This document shows positions 22,448 through 34,600 of a stretch of DNA of 64,000 bases, in pieces. This DNA comes from Thunnus maccoyii. Its lineage: Eukaryota > Chordata > Actinopteri > Scombriformes > Scombridae. Numbering within the stretch: position 1 is the stretch's first letter; every line of letters begins with the position of its first letter. A program made the translations under genes and the position numbers. Below the pieces are notes generated by a model that ran no database searches, was not told where the DNA came from, and was given only the letters and a program-made list of their open reading frames with translations. Where the stretch lies: positions 2,766,574 through 2,830,573 of the forward strand of contig NC_056537.1 in NCBI RefSeq assembly GCF_910596095.1, given 5' to 3'.

Positions 22448-22560
22448 ATTGTCACTTGAGTCTGATGAAGAGCAGGTGTGCTCGAAATGTCACTTTGGTT
22501 CAATAAATCCCAGTGGACATTGGAGCCCTGCAGTGTGTGAGCTATTTCTTTGTTTTTTGA
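22448..22560 (+). mobile_element. possible Penelope-like element terminus with hammerhead-like core
   Basis: CTGATGA (22462-22468) and GAAA (22484-22487) enclose a hairpin with a perfect 5-bp stem GAGCA/TGCTC and loop GGTG, followed by TTCAATAAA. CTGATGA–stem II–GAAA is the conserved core of hammerhead ribozymes, which are known in Penelope-like retroelements. I could not draw a convincing stem I or cleavage site, so this is tentative. Confidence 0.35.
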
Positions 22561-24149
22561 CTTGTTGCTTATGTTCAGCTCAGCACTTGCCCGCTTCAGT
22601 TTGGATATGCGTGCAGACTCTTACCTTATTAAGGACTATGGACATCATGAGATTATCGACATGAGCGTTGGAGCTCTCTCTTTTCTCCCTCTCCTTCCCT
22701 TTTTTTCTCCTCTTTATCCTTGGACCATCGGCCTTCCTGGGCCGCTCTGCTTCCCTGGCTGTCGGTGCCATTTCCAGAGGTTTCGCGTCTGGTTCTTCGT
22801 CCTACAGGAGATTCAGCCTCACCTCATGTCTCTCTTTCTCCTGTGTGAAAGAGGTCCTTATCTTTCTCTCTTCCTTGTGTGTTTGGTTTCTTGTCTCTCT
22901 TGCTCTGTGTGTCTGTGTAGTTTGTCCTCTTCCCAGGTATCCATGGTGATGGAGGTCACCTGGCTCAGGTCCTCTCTGATGAAGTTCTGCAGACACAAAC
23001 GTGATGAAACTGTTGGTTACGTTTCCTTTGCTGAAAATAATCTGAATCAAGTTGATAAGTGAAGGTGAAATTAATCAGCAGCTTCAACCAGGAATCCAAC
23101 TGGAAGAAGAACAAAACAAACATGTAACTGACAGCAGCAGGTTTTTAAAGTCTGCTGATTCACAAACAGTCTCAACTCTCTGTATTCATCTTTAACCTGA
23201 AGTGTTCTTTAAGGAAATCTGATCACAGAACAGCAGCTCTGAACTCTGGAATAAAAAACCTGGAACAAAAGTCAAATATTAACAGACAGTATGAATCTTT
23301 ATCAGCTGGATCATAAAGTCTGATGTGTGTCTTTTATTCTAACAAGGAAATAAAAAGTGCTGAGATGGCATTACTGCAGTCTGTTGTATCTCTGTGATAT
23401 GTGCAAAATGGGACAAATAAGTTGTTTGTGGATGAGATAAAGATAAAATTCTAACCATAGCGTCCCTGCAGCTGGCTGGTGGCTACAGCCTGACTATGGG
23501 AGGATGAGAAAATCAGTCTAAATCCATTCACTATAAGCCTGTTTTACCAATGCTTTGTGATTATTATTTTTAATGGCACAGGATGTATTTTTTATACAAA
23601 TTGAAATGATAATAGTCCAGAATTGTGTGAAAATGCACAATTTTTAGCCAAATAACATAAAATTTCCTTGAGGGAGGACCCCCCCGAACCCCTGTGGGCC
23701 TTTGAACAGGGTAATTTTATTCGAGCTCTCTGCCACAGCGCTGCAGGTCCAGTTATTTAATCAACTGGATAACATCATAAAACAGCATCAATCATATCAT
23801 ATCAGCAAAATGTTGCAGAACAAGAAAAATGCTGCCACTATTCTATTGAATATCTTAGCAGTAGATGTATATCCTTCTGCTTTTTTCCAGTAGCCTCAGA
23901 CTTTTTCCTCGGTACGCTGCTCTTGTTTTCCATTGGAACAATTGCTTTCTGATTGGCTGCTGTTTCTCACCGTTGCATTTGTTCAACACTCATAAATATA
24001 ATTTCTATTCACATGGCTTTTTTGCTCCTCGCATGGGAAACTAATGATAATGATTTTACAACTGTCCAGTTAAATCAAATCTGTTGTTTGGCATCCAATG
24101 ACATGCTTTTTTAATAATATGGGACCTGAATTATGAATAGGGGGGCACT
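22561..24149. other. unassigned sequence between repeats
   Basis: A pyrimidine-rich stretch (22650-22950) gives several overlapping frames with no recognised family. The minus strand has an acceptor-like CTGCAG before a short frame at about 22990, but no gene model follows. The remainder to 24149 shows no feature I can support. Confidence 0.35.
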
Positions 24150-24370
24150 GAAAAACGTGAAAGGCCCTCTCTAGAGCCAGTGTTTGGTTTGTCCACTCTG
24201 GGCTACTGTAGAAACATGGCGGTGCAAAAGTAAAGTAATGAAAATACAGTGATTCTTATTCTAAGGTGATTAAACACTAATTAAAATATACTTATGAATA
24301 TTATATTCCATGTCTTCCAATATTCCTGCCAGTAGATCCCCCCATGTTTTACACACTTGTCCTTTAAAAT
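24150..24370 (+). repeat. MITE-like repeat fragment
   Basis: GTAGAAACATGGCGGTGCAA (24210-24229), ATGAATATTATATTCCAT and the end CTTGTCCTTTAAA form a dispersed repeat that I recognise from fish sequences (AAACATGGCGG type). No coding frame. Confidence 0.45.
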
Positions 24371-24870
24371 TTATAACAAGCTAATTACATTTTTTTTTTA
24401 ATGAAAAAAACAAATCAGACACATTTTATTATAAAGCAGAGTATTTTTTATGTCCTAAAACATATCTGGAGGGGATCTTTAAAGAATGAGCTCATGGAAA
24501 TATCAGAGAGCAAAGTCAGGGAAAGGCTACATTATCAGTGTGTTGGCTTTACATCTGAGTCTTGCAACCAAGATTACATCATTCCAGTGTGTTGTCTACA
24601 TGTTGGCCATGAGTCATTCACCATAAATCAGCCAGTCTGACACAGCAGCAATAAAACAGTTACCCGGGAAGCCTCCAGATGTCATTTGCTGCGCACCTCC
24701 GTCATCTTGCAGTGAATTATGCTTCTATTTCAAGGATAAGATTAATCAGTCATGTTATGTGTCAGAGCAGAGGAGAATGAATAATACCCACAGAGAGGGG
24801 GAAGGACTGTAACTGTCAGAGAGAAACAGGAAGTTATGAGCTGAGGGAGGAGCTGAAAGCAAAAGAGGCC

Positions 24871-24899
24871 AGTTTCATTTTGTCCTAGCGCGCATAAAA
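24871..24899 (+). promoter_or_regulatory. mlkl: promoter of mlkl: IRF-like box and TATA-like box
   Basis: AGTTTCATTTTG (24871-24882) is one base off the inverted ISRE AGTTTCNNTTTC; it reads AAATGAAA on the other strand (IRF core AANNGAAA). CATAAAA (24893-24899) is TATA-like and lies about 50 bp before the exon 1 donor. The same TTTCATTT box occurs upstream of the first exon of the second MLKL-like locus (58231). Confidence 0.45.
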
Positions 24900-24919
24900 C
24901 CTGTATACCTGGGTCGAGA

Positions 24920-24949
24920 CGGACAGCTTTCACTGACTTCCACTTTCAG
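24920..24949 (+). other. mlkl: noncoding exon 1 of mlkl (5' end approximate)
   Basis: The donor in CACTTTCAG|GTAAATAATCTTTT is at 24950. The junction sequence is clearly homologous to CAGTCACAG|GTGAATAATCTTTT at 58295 upstream of the second MLKL-like gene. The start is set about 25 bp after the TATA-like box, by inference. Confidence 0.5.
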
Positions 24950-27900
24950 GTAAATAATCTTTTTGTTTTTCCATCATCTCTAAACTAAACTCCTCAGCTT
25001 ACGGCTCTTCTTGAGTCCTCTTGTTGATTCTGTGAGCAGGTTAGTGTGCTGCAGAGTCAGCATGTAGATCAGTAGTGCAGGGAGTCATTTCTCTACATGT
25101 TACAACAAGTTTCATCTTACAACCGATTTGCGGTTTAGTGGAAGAGAAACGTTTCACACAGTGTTCACACAGTCCACAGAAGTTTGATCTGTCACCAGAT
25201 AAACCTGGTGAAAACTGACACACAGACAAAGGCGAGTTATTTCCTCCTGGGCAAAGAGGGAGAAATAATTACCTCAGTCATGCTTGGTACCTGCTCGTAT
25301 GAGTGAATGGACACAGACAAAGGAACAAACTGTGCAGATTAAACAAAGACAAGTATTTCTCCTCCCAATATATAATAATGCTAAACTTTATTGATGCAGC
25401 AAAACAGATATAATGTGTTTTACATGGGAAAATCAGAATAAAACACTCTAATGAAATAAAATCAGGCCACTAAAAGTACAGAGAATGAGATACAGATACA
25501 GATATTAGTAGAGATAAGAGACAGATAGAGATAAAACATATTAGAACTAAAGTAAAACAAAAAACAAGAGGCTTTATTTTTAAGATAAGTATAGAGAAGT
25601 GATTTAAAAGATGTCACTGATGAGGAAATAAAGATTTTCTATAAGTCTGAAATCAATCTTACATACTGTGGCTTTAAGTAGAAATGCTGAAAAGTTATTA
25701 TAGATTTGGGTTTTGTAGAATACTGCATTTTATTTCAAACATTTTTATTGAGCAGCTTGCTCCAGGATATTTATTACTATTTATCAGGGGGAAATGTTCA
25801 TTAATCAAAACAAATCAAAACTTCACTGTTAAAGGACAGGTTCACCATTTTTTCAAGTGTGTCTTAAAACAACAGTCAGGTGTCCATAGCAACAGTGAAA
25901 GAGGTTTTCCTCGCTGTAATCATTCCTCCTGTTCATACTGGATATTAAAAATTCCCCTTCAAATGTGCTTTCAGTGTAAGTGATGGAGGCCAAAATCCAC
26001 AGTGTGTCCACACAGTCCTTTAAAAGTCTCTGTGAAGCTTCTATTCAGCTTCATCAGTCTGAGTTAGTCATATCAAGTGGATATCTGACACATTTACAGT
26101 CTTTTTAGCATCAAATGTCCTCTTTCCTCAGACAGCGTTTCCCTGTTAAGCTGCAGTGGAAAACCACTGGCCTGCTTTTCGCGTAAAATAAGGAGGCCAT
26201 CAGCCATTCAAGGATCTAATAATATAACAGCCACTTCCTGTTTTGTAGCTCCATGAACGTACACAACTGCATCATCTGCATTTTGCGTTTGAACTTCAGG
26301 ACAATTTAGAAGCTCGTCATTTATACAGACATTTTATAAAGAGACCTTGGGTCAAGTTGTACTACAGACTGACATTCAGTCAGTAAGTGGAAAACAAAGG
26401 AACAGTAACATCAACATAAATAAAAAATAACAATAATGTACAAATACAGCCCAATTTTCCAGTATGTATTTCACTCATACCTGTATTTACTATACTGTGG
26501 AATAAGACTAATATTAATACTAATAGGGTGTAAAATGATGCTAAGGGTTTTCTAATTCTTTTAAAGCATTTTAGTATCAGCTTTATTATCCAAGTATGTT
26601 TATTTCAATTAAGTTTTGTTCTTGGCAGTAACAAATCTGCAAAACTTTTCATATTCAGCATATTAAGAATGAACTCAAATACAAAATCAAATTATGAACA
26701 ATTTGTGTAGTTTTTATCTGCTTATAAAGTCCGACTCATCTGAAAAAGTTTCACTTCCTGCTGCAGAGGGATTTTGTTTGTGTGGATCAAACAGCAAAAC
26801 TGTTTTTACTGTTTTTAAGGAAGCAGTTAGGTTGGATTTGAGACTGACATCCTCGGGGTGATGAGCTGTGATACTTTACACCGTCATCATGAATTATTGA
26901 TGGACTGTCTCCTTGCTCACCTGAGAGCCGAGCTCAGCGTTACAGGCCTCCCTGATTGGATTTGGAGAGTAGTCCCGTGGGAAATTTTACTCCACTCAAC
27001 ATTTCACCTCATTTTTTATCTGCTCAGTTCACCTGAGTGCCCTTAAAGTCACTATGATTAAATTCATGTCAGCCCGGTTCAATACAGAGCCAGCTGCTGA
27101 TAATTATAGTGAGCCTGTTATGTTGTTTAAAAGGGTTGTTATACAACTTTCTATTGAACAGGTTTGTGGATAATCCAGAGTAACTGGGACTGTGTGAGAG
27201 AAAGTCTCAGGAAATGAGTCTCTATAGCCTTTAACTCTATAGCCGCAGACCTCAGAGATGAGGCATTAATTGTTTTTCAGTATATTTATTAAATCACCAT
27301 TCAGAGATATTGATGGGATAATACCACAAAGGTTAAGTTATATTGTGTGTTTCAATGAAGTTCCTGACCATGTCACAGTGGCTGCCCAGGTCTTTATTAA
27401 AGTCTTTCTCTCCATATATAACAAACCAATGACTTATTACACAGCAGGATGGTTTGTGCTCTTTCCAGTTCATCAAACTTATGTTTGTGGTTGAGAGACA
27501 TCCAAACGTTAAAGACAATTCCTAGGAATTACATTTTCTGGCCCAGCAGGTATACGACAGGATGAACCAATAATTGGCACATAAGATTTGATACATAAAT
27601 GAAACTTGGACCAAAAGGTTTTCACTTCTGGACATTTCTATAAAAATTGTAACAAAGAACCTCTGATCCCACAACCATGCCGACATTGGGGCATCAGACA
27701 TAATTTGGATAATTGTTCTTGATTTGAAAGTATAATGGGAGTAACATAAGCTCTGCACAGAGTTTTATTCTGAATTATCTTATATCTTACACATTTAGAG
27801 GATTTGAATGCTGATTTCCATATGTTTTCCTACTCTGTGCTTGTTCATTCAAATCCTGCTCTCATGCAACTGGATGAAAGCAAATGAAATGAAAACAATC

Positions 27901-28184
27901 TTCATGGTTTGATTACGCAAACCAACAAAATACACCTGCAGGTACCAACACTTTTAGAGGCATATTTTTCAACTTGGGACAGAGCCAGGCAGCTGTTTCC
28001 TCCTGCTGTCAGTCTTAATATTAAACTTGAACACTTTCTCAGACAAAAAAATGTCAATTTAACTTAGTTCAATTTAATTCAGTTTGGTTCAGATTATTTG
28101 AGTTGACTGGGGCTCGTTTAACCTGGAATTATTTTGCATTCAGCTTTGTTTTATAATTTCTTTGTGTCCTCTCTGTCTCTCCAG
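24950..28184 (+). other. mlkl: intron 1 of mlkl
   Basis: Runs from donor GTAAAT to acceptor TCTGTCTCTCCAG ending at 28184. It holds a half-copy of a palindromic MITE (25829-26162); otherwise only AT-rich sequence and unsupported short frames. Confidence 0.6.
25829..26162 (+). repeat. palindromic MITE, half copy
   Basis: Begins TTAAAGGACAGGTTCACC and continues with TCTTAAAACAACAGTCAGG and TCATTCCTCCTGTTCATACTG. It corresponds to the left half of the complete element at 28736-29287. Confidence 0.65.
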
Positions 28185-28190
28185 CTGGTC

Positions 28191-28635
28191 ATGGACTTCA
28201 TAGATCCCATCCTGTCCATTGCATCACAGATCTACACCCTGGTTGACAATGTTAAGGCCAATAAGAAGCGCTGCCGCCGTGTCGCCCAGCGAGTCGAAGC
28301 CCTGGACGAGCTGGTGAGGTCCATCAAAAAGAGGGAGATGGCCCATATCTCTGTTGTAGAAAAGGCTCTAAAGGAACTCGCCATCACTCTGGAATCAGCA
28401 CAGGAGCTCATCAAGAAATACACCTTGGCCAACTGGATGGAGCGCATCCTGAACTCCAGCAGCCATGGAGACGAGTTCAGCACTGTGAACGAACGCCTCA
28501 ACGACGCCTTCCAGGTTCTGTCTGGAGCTCTGCAGGTGGAGCAGGGGAACATGCTGTACCAGGTGTTTGAATTGGCCTCCAGAGAGAAAGAAGACGAGGT
28601 GGACGGGAGGACGGACGATGCAGAGCTGAAGAAAT
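28191..28635 (+). CDS. mlkl: mlkl exon 2: four-helix-bundle domain
   Basis: Acceptor CTCCAG ends at 28184, then CTGGTC and the ATG at 28191. The exon encodes 148 residues plus one base (phase 1 donor GTGAGG at 28636). It contains the 4HB killer domain with motifs KKRCRRVAQRV, ITLESAQELIKKY and NERLNDAFQVLSGALQVE. An in-frame upstream ATG (28134) lies in the intron and is not used. Confidence 0.9.
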
Positions 28636-31600
28636 GTGAGGGAAACTGGTTTTGGCTTTGCCTTTGTAGAGTAGGTTGAGCAAAAGTCAGATGGTCCATA
28701 TGAGCCTAAATTTGATTTTTTTAGTTTTGATCTTATAGGACAGGTTCACAATTTTTCAAGTGTGTCTTAAAACAACAGTCTGTGAGTGATGGAGGCCGAA
28801 ATCCAGTGTGTACACACAGTCATTTAAAAGTTGATGTAAAGCTTACATGAGGCTTCAGCAGTCTGAGTTAGTCATATCAAGTGGATATCTGACACATTTA
28901 CAGTCTTTTTAGCATCAAATTCCCTCTTTGTGTTTCCTCGGACAGTGTTTCCCTGTTGAGCTGCAGGTGGAAGTATAGTAACAAAAAGAGGAACTTTGGC
29001 ACTAAAAAGACTGTAACATTGAAAGATATCTACTTGATTTGACTCATTTGGACGCTGAAGCTTCATATTAGCTTCAGATAAACTTTGAAATACATTTTTG
29101 CACAGGAGGAGGACTGTGAATTTTGTCCCCCATCACTTCCATTGTAAGGTCATTATGAAGGGATCTTCTAATGGTCAGTATGAACAGGAGGAATGATTAC
29201 AGCAAGAAAAACATGTTTCACTGTTCATTTGAGCTCCTGACTGTTGTTTAAAGACAGACTTGAAAAACTGTGAACCCGTCCTTTAAAAACTGAGCATTTC
29301 AAATTAGGGCTGCAACTAATGTAATGAATTATTTTCATTATTGATTAATCTGTCATTTATTTTCTCAATCAATTGATTAGTCATTTGGTCTATCAAATGT
29401 TAGAAAATGGTGAAAAATGTCAATCACATGCAACCTCAAATGTCTTGTTTTGTCCACAACCCGAGGATATTCAGTTGACTGTCACTAAAGAAACCAGAAA
29501 AGCTGGAATCAGAGATATATTGCTTTTTTTTTTTAATGACTCAGAACGATAAATCGATTATGCAAATAGTTGGCAATTAATTTTTTGTTAATCTACTAAT
29601 CCATTAATGAATCATTACTCTAAAAAGCATTTACCAAATCATAGTCTGTGTCTGACTGTAACCAAACCTGACTAAGATAAAGATATGAGTTCAGTGTTTA
29701 CTAAATTGATGTTCCTTTGTAAGATCTTGTGGGAAAGCAGAGTAGAGAGGTTGGACTGGATTCAAAGTCTGGTTGTCTTTGTATAATCAGTGTTTGTCTG
29801 TTCCTCAGTGCTCCTGGACCACATGAAGGAGCAGAGGGAGAAAACAGACGCCATGCTGAAAGAGTTCAACATGGTCAAAGTCAATGTGGAAAAATTCATG
29901 GAGATGTGTGAGTACATTAAATCTCTTAAAGGGGTCATATTCTGCAAATTTCCAGGTCTGTATTTATATTCTGGGGCTCAGTTAAAAACTCCTTATTTAT
30001 CTTATACCGGCTCTTTATGCAGCCCCTCAGATCAGCCTTTGTCTGAAACAGGCAGTTTTAGCCTGTTTTGGAGGCTACATCAACAAATCATGAAACAAAC
30101 TATAGTAGCAGGATTTCACTACTTTTTCTCGTTCTTTACTAGAAATGTCAACTTCTCAAATACATGTCTCTGGTTCCTCATTTGATGCTCCAAAACTGAA
30201 ACAAGGTTGCAGTAGGGGCATCAAGGCAGTCTGACACATTTCATAATGCTTTTGGTGCGTATTCAGCCATTTGAAACAATAGATATACTTCAAAACGCAC
30301 ATCAGACTCTTTCAGAGTACTTGAGCCTTTAACTGCAACAGCAGATTTAACATCATTTCTTTTTTTCCCCTTCTTTTTTTATGAATGAATAATAGGAATA
30401 GAACCAATACATTACCATTTTTTAAGAAATAAGGAAACATCAAATAATTTTATTGAATTTAGTAATAAAAATATATAAATTCTTAAATTGATTTTCTCTC
30501 ATATTAGAGATAATAGAAGCCATGAAATTAGTTGTAGAAGCAGCAAAAGTGGAATAGAAGCTGTAGCATTAGTCAGAGTAGTATTAGTATTTCTAATTAT
30601 TATTATTAATCTGTAAATAAATTATGATGAATGAGTGAATGAATGAATGAATGAATTTCTTTCCCTCCTCAAGCTTCAGCTGCTGATTGCAGACAAAGTG
30701 AGTCAGTTTGATTTTTTTTTTTTTTTTTTTTTTTAGTTTATTTGTCAGGGACGATGCAAAAAAAACATTGTAACAGGTTTAAATAAATAAGTTTAAATAA
30801 CATGAAACAGATGTATTGCATATAGGATTTGTAGCCAAGGCTAATTTGTGACCCCTGTCCCTGGTTAGGGTTTTACACTTAAAATAGTCATAACATATCA
30901 CTACCAGAAATACATTAATTAAATAAAGCTCATAATAAATAGTGACATTCTCAGTAACAACAGTATTTACATCACATAACAATCAGTTTACATGTGTTGC
31001 ATATGTGTGCACATGTGTATGTTCCCTAATTCATGGCAATGATGTATTTATGTGCATAATATTTAGCAGTGTATGTGTCCGTGTACATACATGCATAATC
31101 TGTATCAGTGCATGTATGTTTATCTGTATGTATCTGTTCGTCTATCTATGTGTACATGTCCATGTGCATGTACACATGGATTGCAGGTTTGGTTTTGTTT
31201 CAGCCAGTGTTTCACCTTTTCATTAAATGTTTTCAGATCAGTTTGTATTTTCATTTCTGTTGGTAGGGCAATCCAAAGATGTATCCCTTTCACTGAAAAA
31301 GATGACTGACTGAAAGTAGTTTTGCACTGTGCTACCCTGCAGTTGCCATTGCTGATCCCCTCGTGATTATTCTATTGGTGTATATTTTTGTCACATTTGG
31401 ACAAAGTATAGCTGGGTCAAGATTATTCAAACATTTAAAAATCAGTTTGATAAAAGAAAACTTGATAAAACTGTCATAACTAAGCAACTTGTACTTTTGT
31501 AGAATTATACAGTGGTGTCATTTCATTTGTTTTCAGTCCATTATTTTCAGTGCTTGTTTGTATAATGATTTAACGGGTTTAACAGTTGACTGTGAGGCCT

Positions 31601-34600
31601 GGCTCCATACAGTAACACAATAAGATAAATGTGAAAATATCATGGCATGCATAAACAGTTGAGCTGCCTTACGGGGTATGTAATATCTTATCATTCTAAA
31701 ACAGTTCAGATTTTCTTGACTGTCTTAGCTTTTTAACATGTTTATCAAATTTGAGTTGGGAATCCAAAATAACACCTGAAATTTTAAAGTCACTGACTTC
31801 CTTTATTTCCTCTTGATCTATTTTGATTATAATCTTGTCTTTTGCTTTCCTTCTCATGGAGAAACACATTGACACAGTCTTTTTAAGATTCAGCGTTAGA
31901 TGATTGTTTTTGAGCCATTGGGAAATACCCTCCATTTAATTTGTTAATATCTCTGCTGCAACAGAAGGGGTTTTAGCTGATACATAAATGATTGTGTCAT
32001 CGGCATTTTTGTGGATGTGTGGCAATATAAAATAAAACTATTAAAGTCTTAAAACTAGATTTTGAGACAGAATCCCTCTTCCAGACCACAAGATGGAAGA
32101 TGGAGGACCTGTAATAGCTGATGTTACAGCTATCCAGTGGTGCAAATTTCTAACAAATTTGCATTTACTCTGATTATGGTTAATGGACTGTACTTTTATA
32201 GCACCTTTCTAGTCTTCCAACCACTCAAAGCGCTTTTACACTACAAATCACATTCACCCATATTTATACGCTGAATGGGTACAGGGGCTACCATGCAAGA
32301 TCCCAACCTGCCCATCAGAGGAAACTAACCATTCACACACATTCACAGCCATCAGGAGCAATTTGGGGTTTAGTATCTTGCCCAAGGACACATCGGCATG
32401 TGGACTGGGGGAGCCGGGAATCGAACCTCCAATCTTCCGATTAGTGGACAACCCGCTCTACCTCCTGAGCCATATGATACAGAGACAATGTGGGGCTTTT
32501 GGGGCAGTTGCCCACTTTGCCTGCTTGATAATCCAGCCTTTCTTATAACTTTATGTTTTTTTACAGTGAATAAGCCCAGCCCCAATGATGAGGTCATCCG
32601 TATGATCAAAATGGACGAGCTGAAGTACGAGTACCCCAAACAACCCTTCATGAAAACATCAAACTCAGAGGTTTACAGAGGACAGTACCGTGGATTCACA
32701 GTGGCCATCAAGCGATACAACGACCCTGTGAACACCTCCCCAAGGTAGAGAATAATACCAGTGTGGCTTTATTTTTAATTCTATTTAATTTACACCAGTA
32801 TTTCAGCTGACAACTCTGCCTCCTTTAGAGCTGAAAGCTCCAACTATCTCTTCTTCTGCAATGTGTCAGTGGTGGAATGTAACCAAGTACATTTACTCAA
32901 ATACTGTACAATTTTGAGAGACTTGTACTTTATTTGGGCGTTTCTTTCTTTCTATTTACTCCACTACATTTATCTCACAGTTGAAGTTGCTTTCCAGATC
33001 AATATTTTATAAGTAAATTACATGATGTGTTGTTATAGAGGCAATAACAGTAGCTGCATTAAAATGCAATTAACATGTATACGTCAGTGAATATTAATAT
33101 TCCAATGATGTATACCATTATATATGATAAATGTAACACTCTAAATGGGGTTGAAAAATTTTACTTTTAATACTTCAAGTACATTTTGCTGCCAATACTT
33201 CTGTACTTTTACTTCATTTTAAATGCAGGACTTTTACTTGTAATGGAGTATTTTTTCATTGTGGTATTTCTAATTAAAAGATCTCAGCACTTCTTTAACC
33301 ACTGGCAGGGTTGTACCTATCGGTGTTCCAAGAATCCATTAAAAGACAAACTTCTCTATTGAATAACACAATCAAATGCAGAATTAAAACAATTACTGGA
33401 CTTTTTACCCTGTTTACGCTTAGACTGCGTCTACATTAAGCCGCTAAATTCTAAAATGCTGTTTTCAAGCATGAACGACCTACGTCCAAAGCAGGAGTTT
33501 CAGTTTGTTTTCAGTTTGTTTCTGCAAATACTTCCATCGACATTAAAATGCCAAAACTGGTAGTTCTTCTCCTACTGAGCATGTGCAGAGGATAGACAGG
33601 GAAGTCAGCCACAGAAAACCAGCGAAGAAGAAACAGTATACTATTTCTGTTTCTCTGGTGGCTTCCTGACATTTAGTTTATTGCGAGCAGATTACAACAG
33701 TTTGAGCAGAGAAATGTGGTAGATAGCTATGTTTAACTCTAAACAAGCTGTCAAAGCAGACAATAAAGAGACCAACACTCGCATGAAGCCGCCCACCATT
33801 GTTGTTATTGTTTACTCAAATACTGTACAATTTTTCCCTGTGAACACTACAACGTCAAGCCGGCGTTTTCAAATTCACACACTCTTGAGGCCATTTTGGA
33901 AATAGACATGTCCACACTAAGCCAGCTTAATTCGTAAATGTATCGACTTTTCTCTGTTTTGGCCCTCCATCCACAGTTTTTCTTCTCTGAAAACGGAGCT
34001 TTTCCAAAATGGCCTCCAGAGTGTGTAAATGTGAAATCGCCGGCCTGGCATTGTAGTGTGTATGGGAAAAATGGAGCTTTGTAGAAGCTCTGTCATATTG
34101 ATGACAAAACAGATGGTGGCAGTGGCGCAGCATTTCATTGGAAGAGGAAGAAGAAACACGGCAATAACTAACACAGTAGGAGCAGAACGAGCTGAAACTC
34201 TTGAATTTATTTGGCTTAATGTAGATGTGGCCACTCATGTGTCCCAGATACTGTAACTCAAAAAACTTACTCCATCTAAGATGCAGCTCTGATTTTGAGA
34301 TACATTGTGAACCCAATTTGCTTAAATCTATAATCTATAGCATTTGACCATGAGGAAATTAAAAGTGTACAAATGTGGTATTTGAATATTAGCTGAGTAA
34401 GAGACGTAAAATGACAACAAGTCAAATAGACATTGATTCCTTCCAGCCAATTGTTACACACCGTCATCACTTTGAGCTCAGACTTTTTTATTCAAGGATG
34501 TGACTCACTGTATTTGCCACATATCAACAAAAACATTTTCTCCATATTTAGGGAGGTGCAGACATTTTTCAAGAAGGAAGTTGAAACCATGAGGCGCTTT

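Noticed and set aside
22550-23062. 170-codon + strand frame rich in Leu, Ser and Cys
   Set aside because: Lies in a pyrimidine-rich stretch next to a retroelement fragment; no recognisable protein or splice context.
30942-31309. Overlapping + strand frames rich in Cys, Val, His
   Set aside because: They arise from a TG/CA-rich patch within an antisense LINE fragment.
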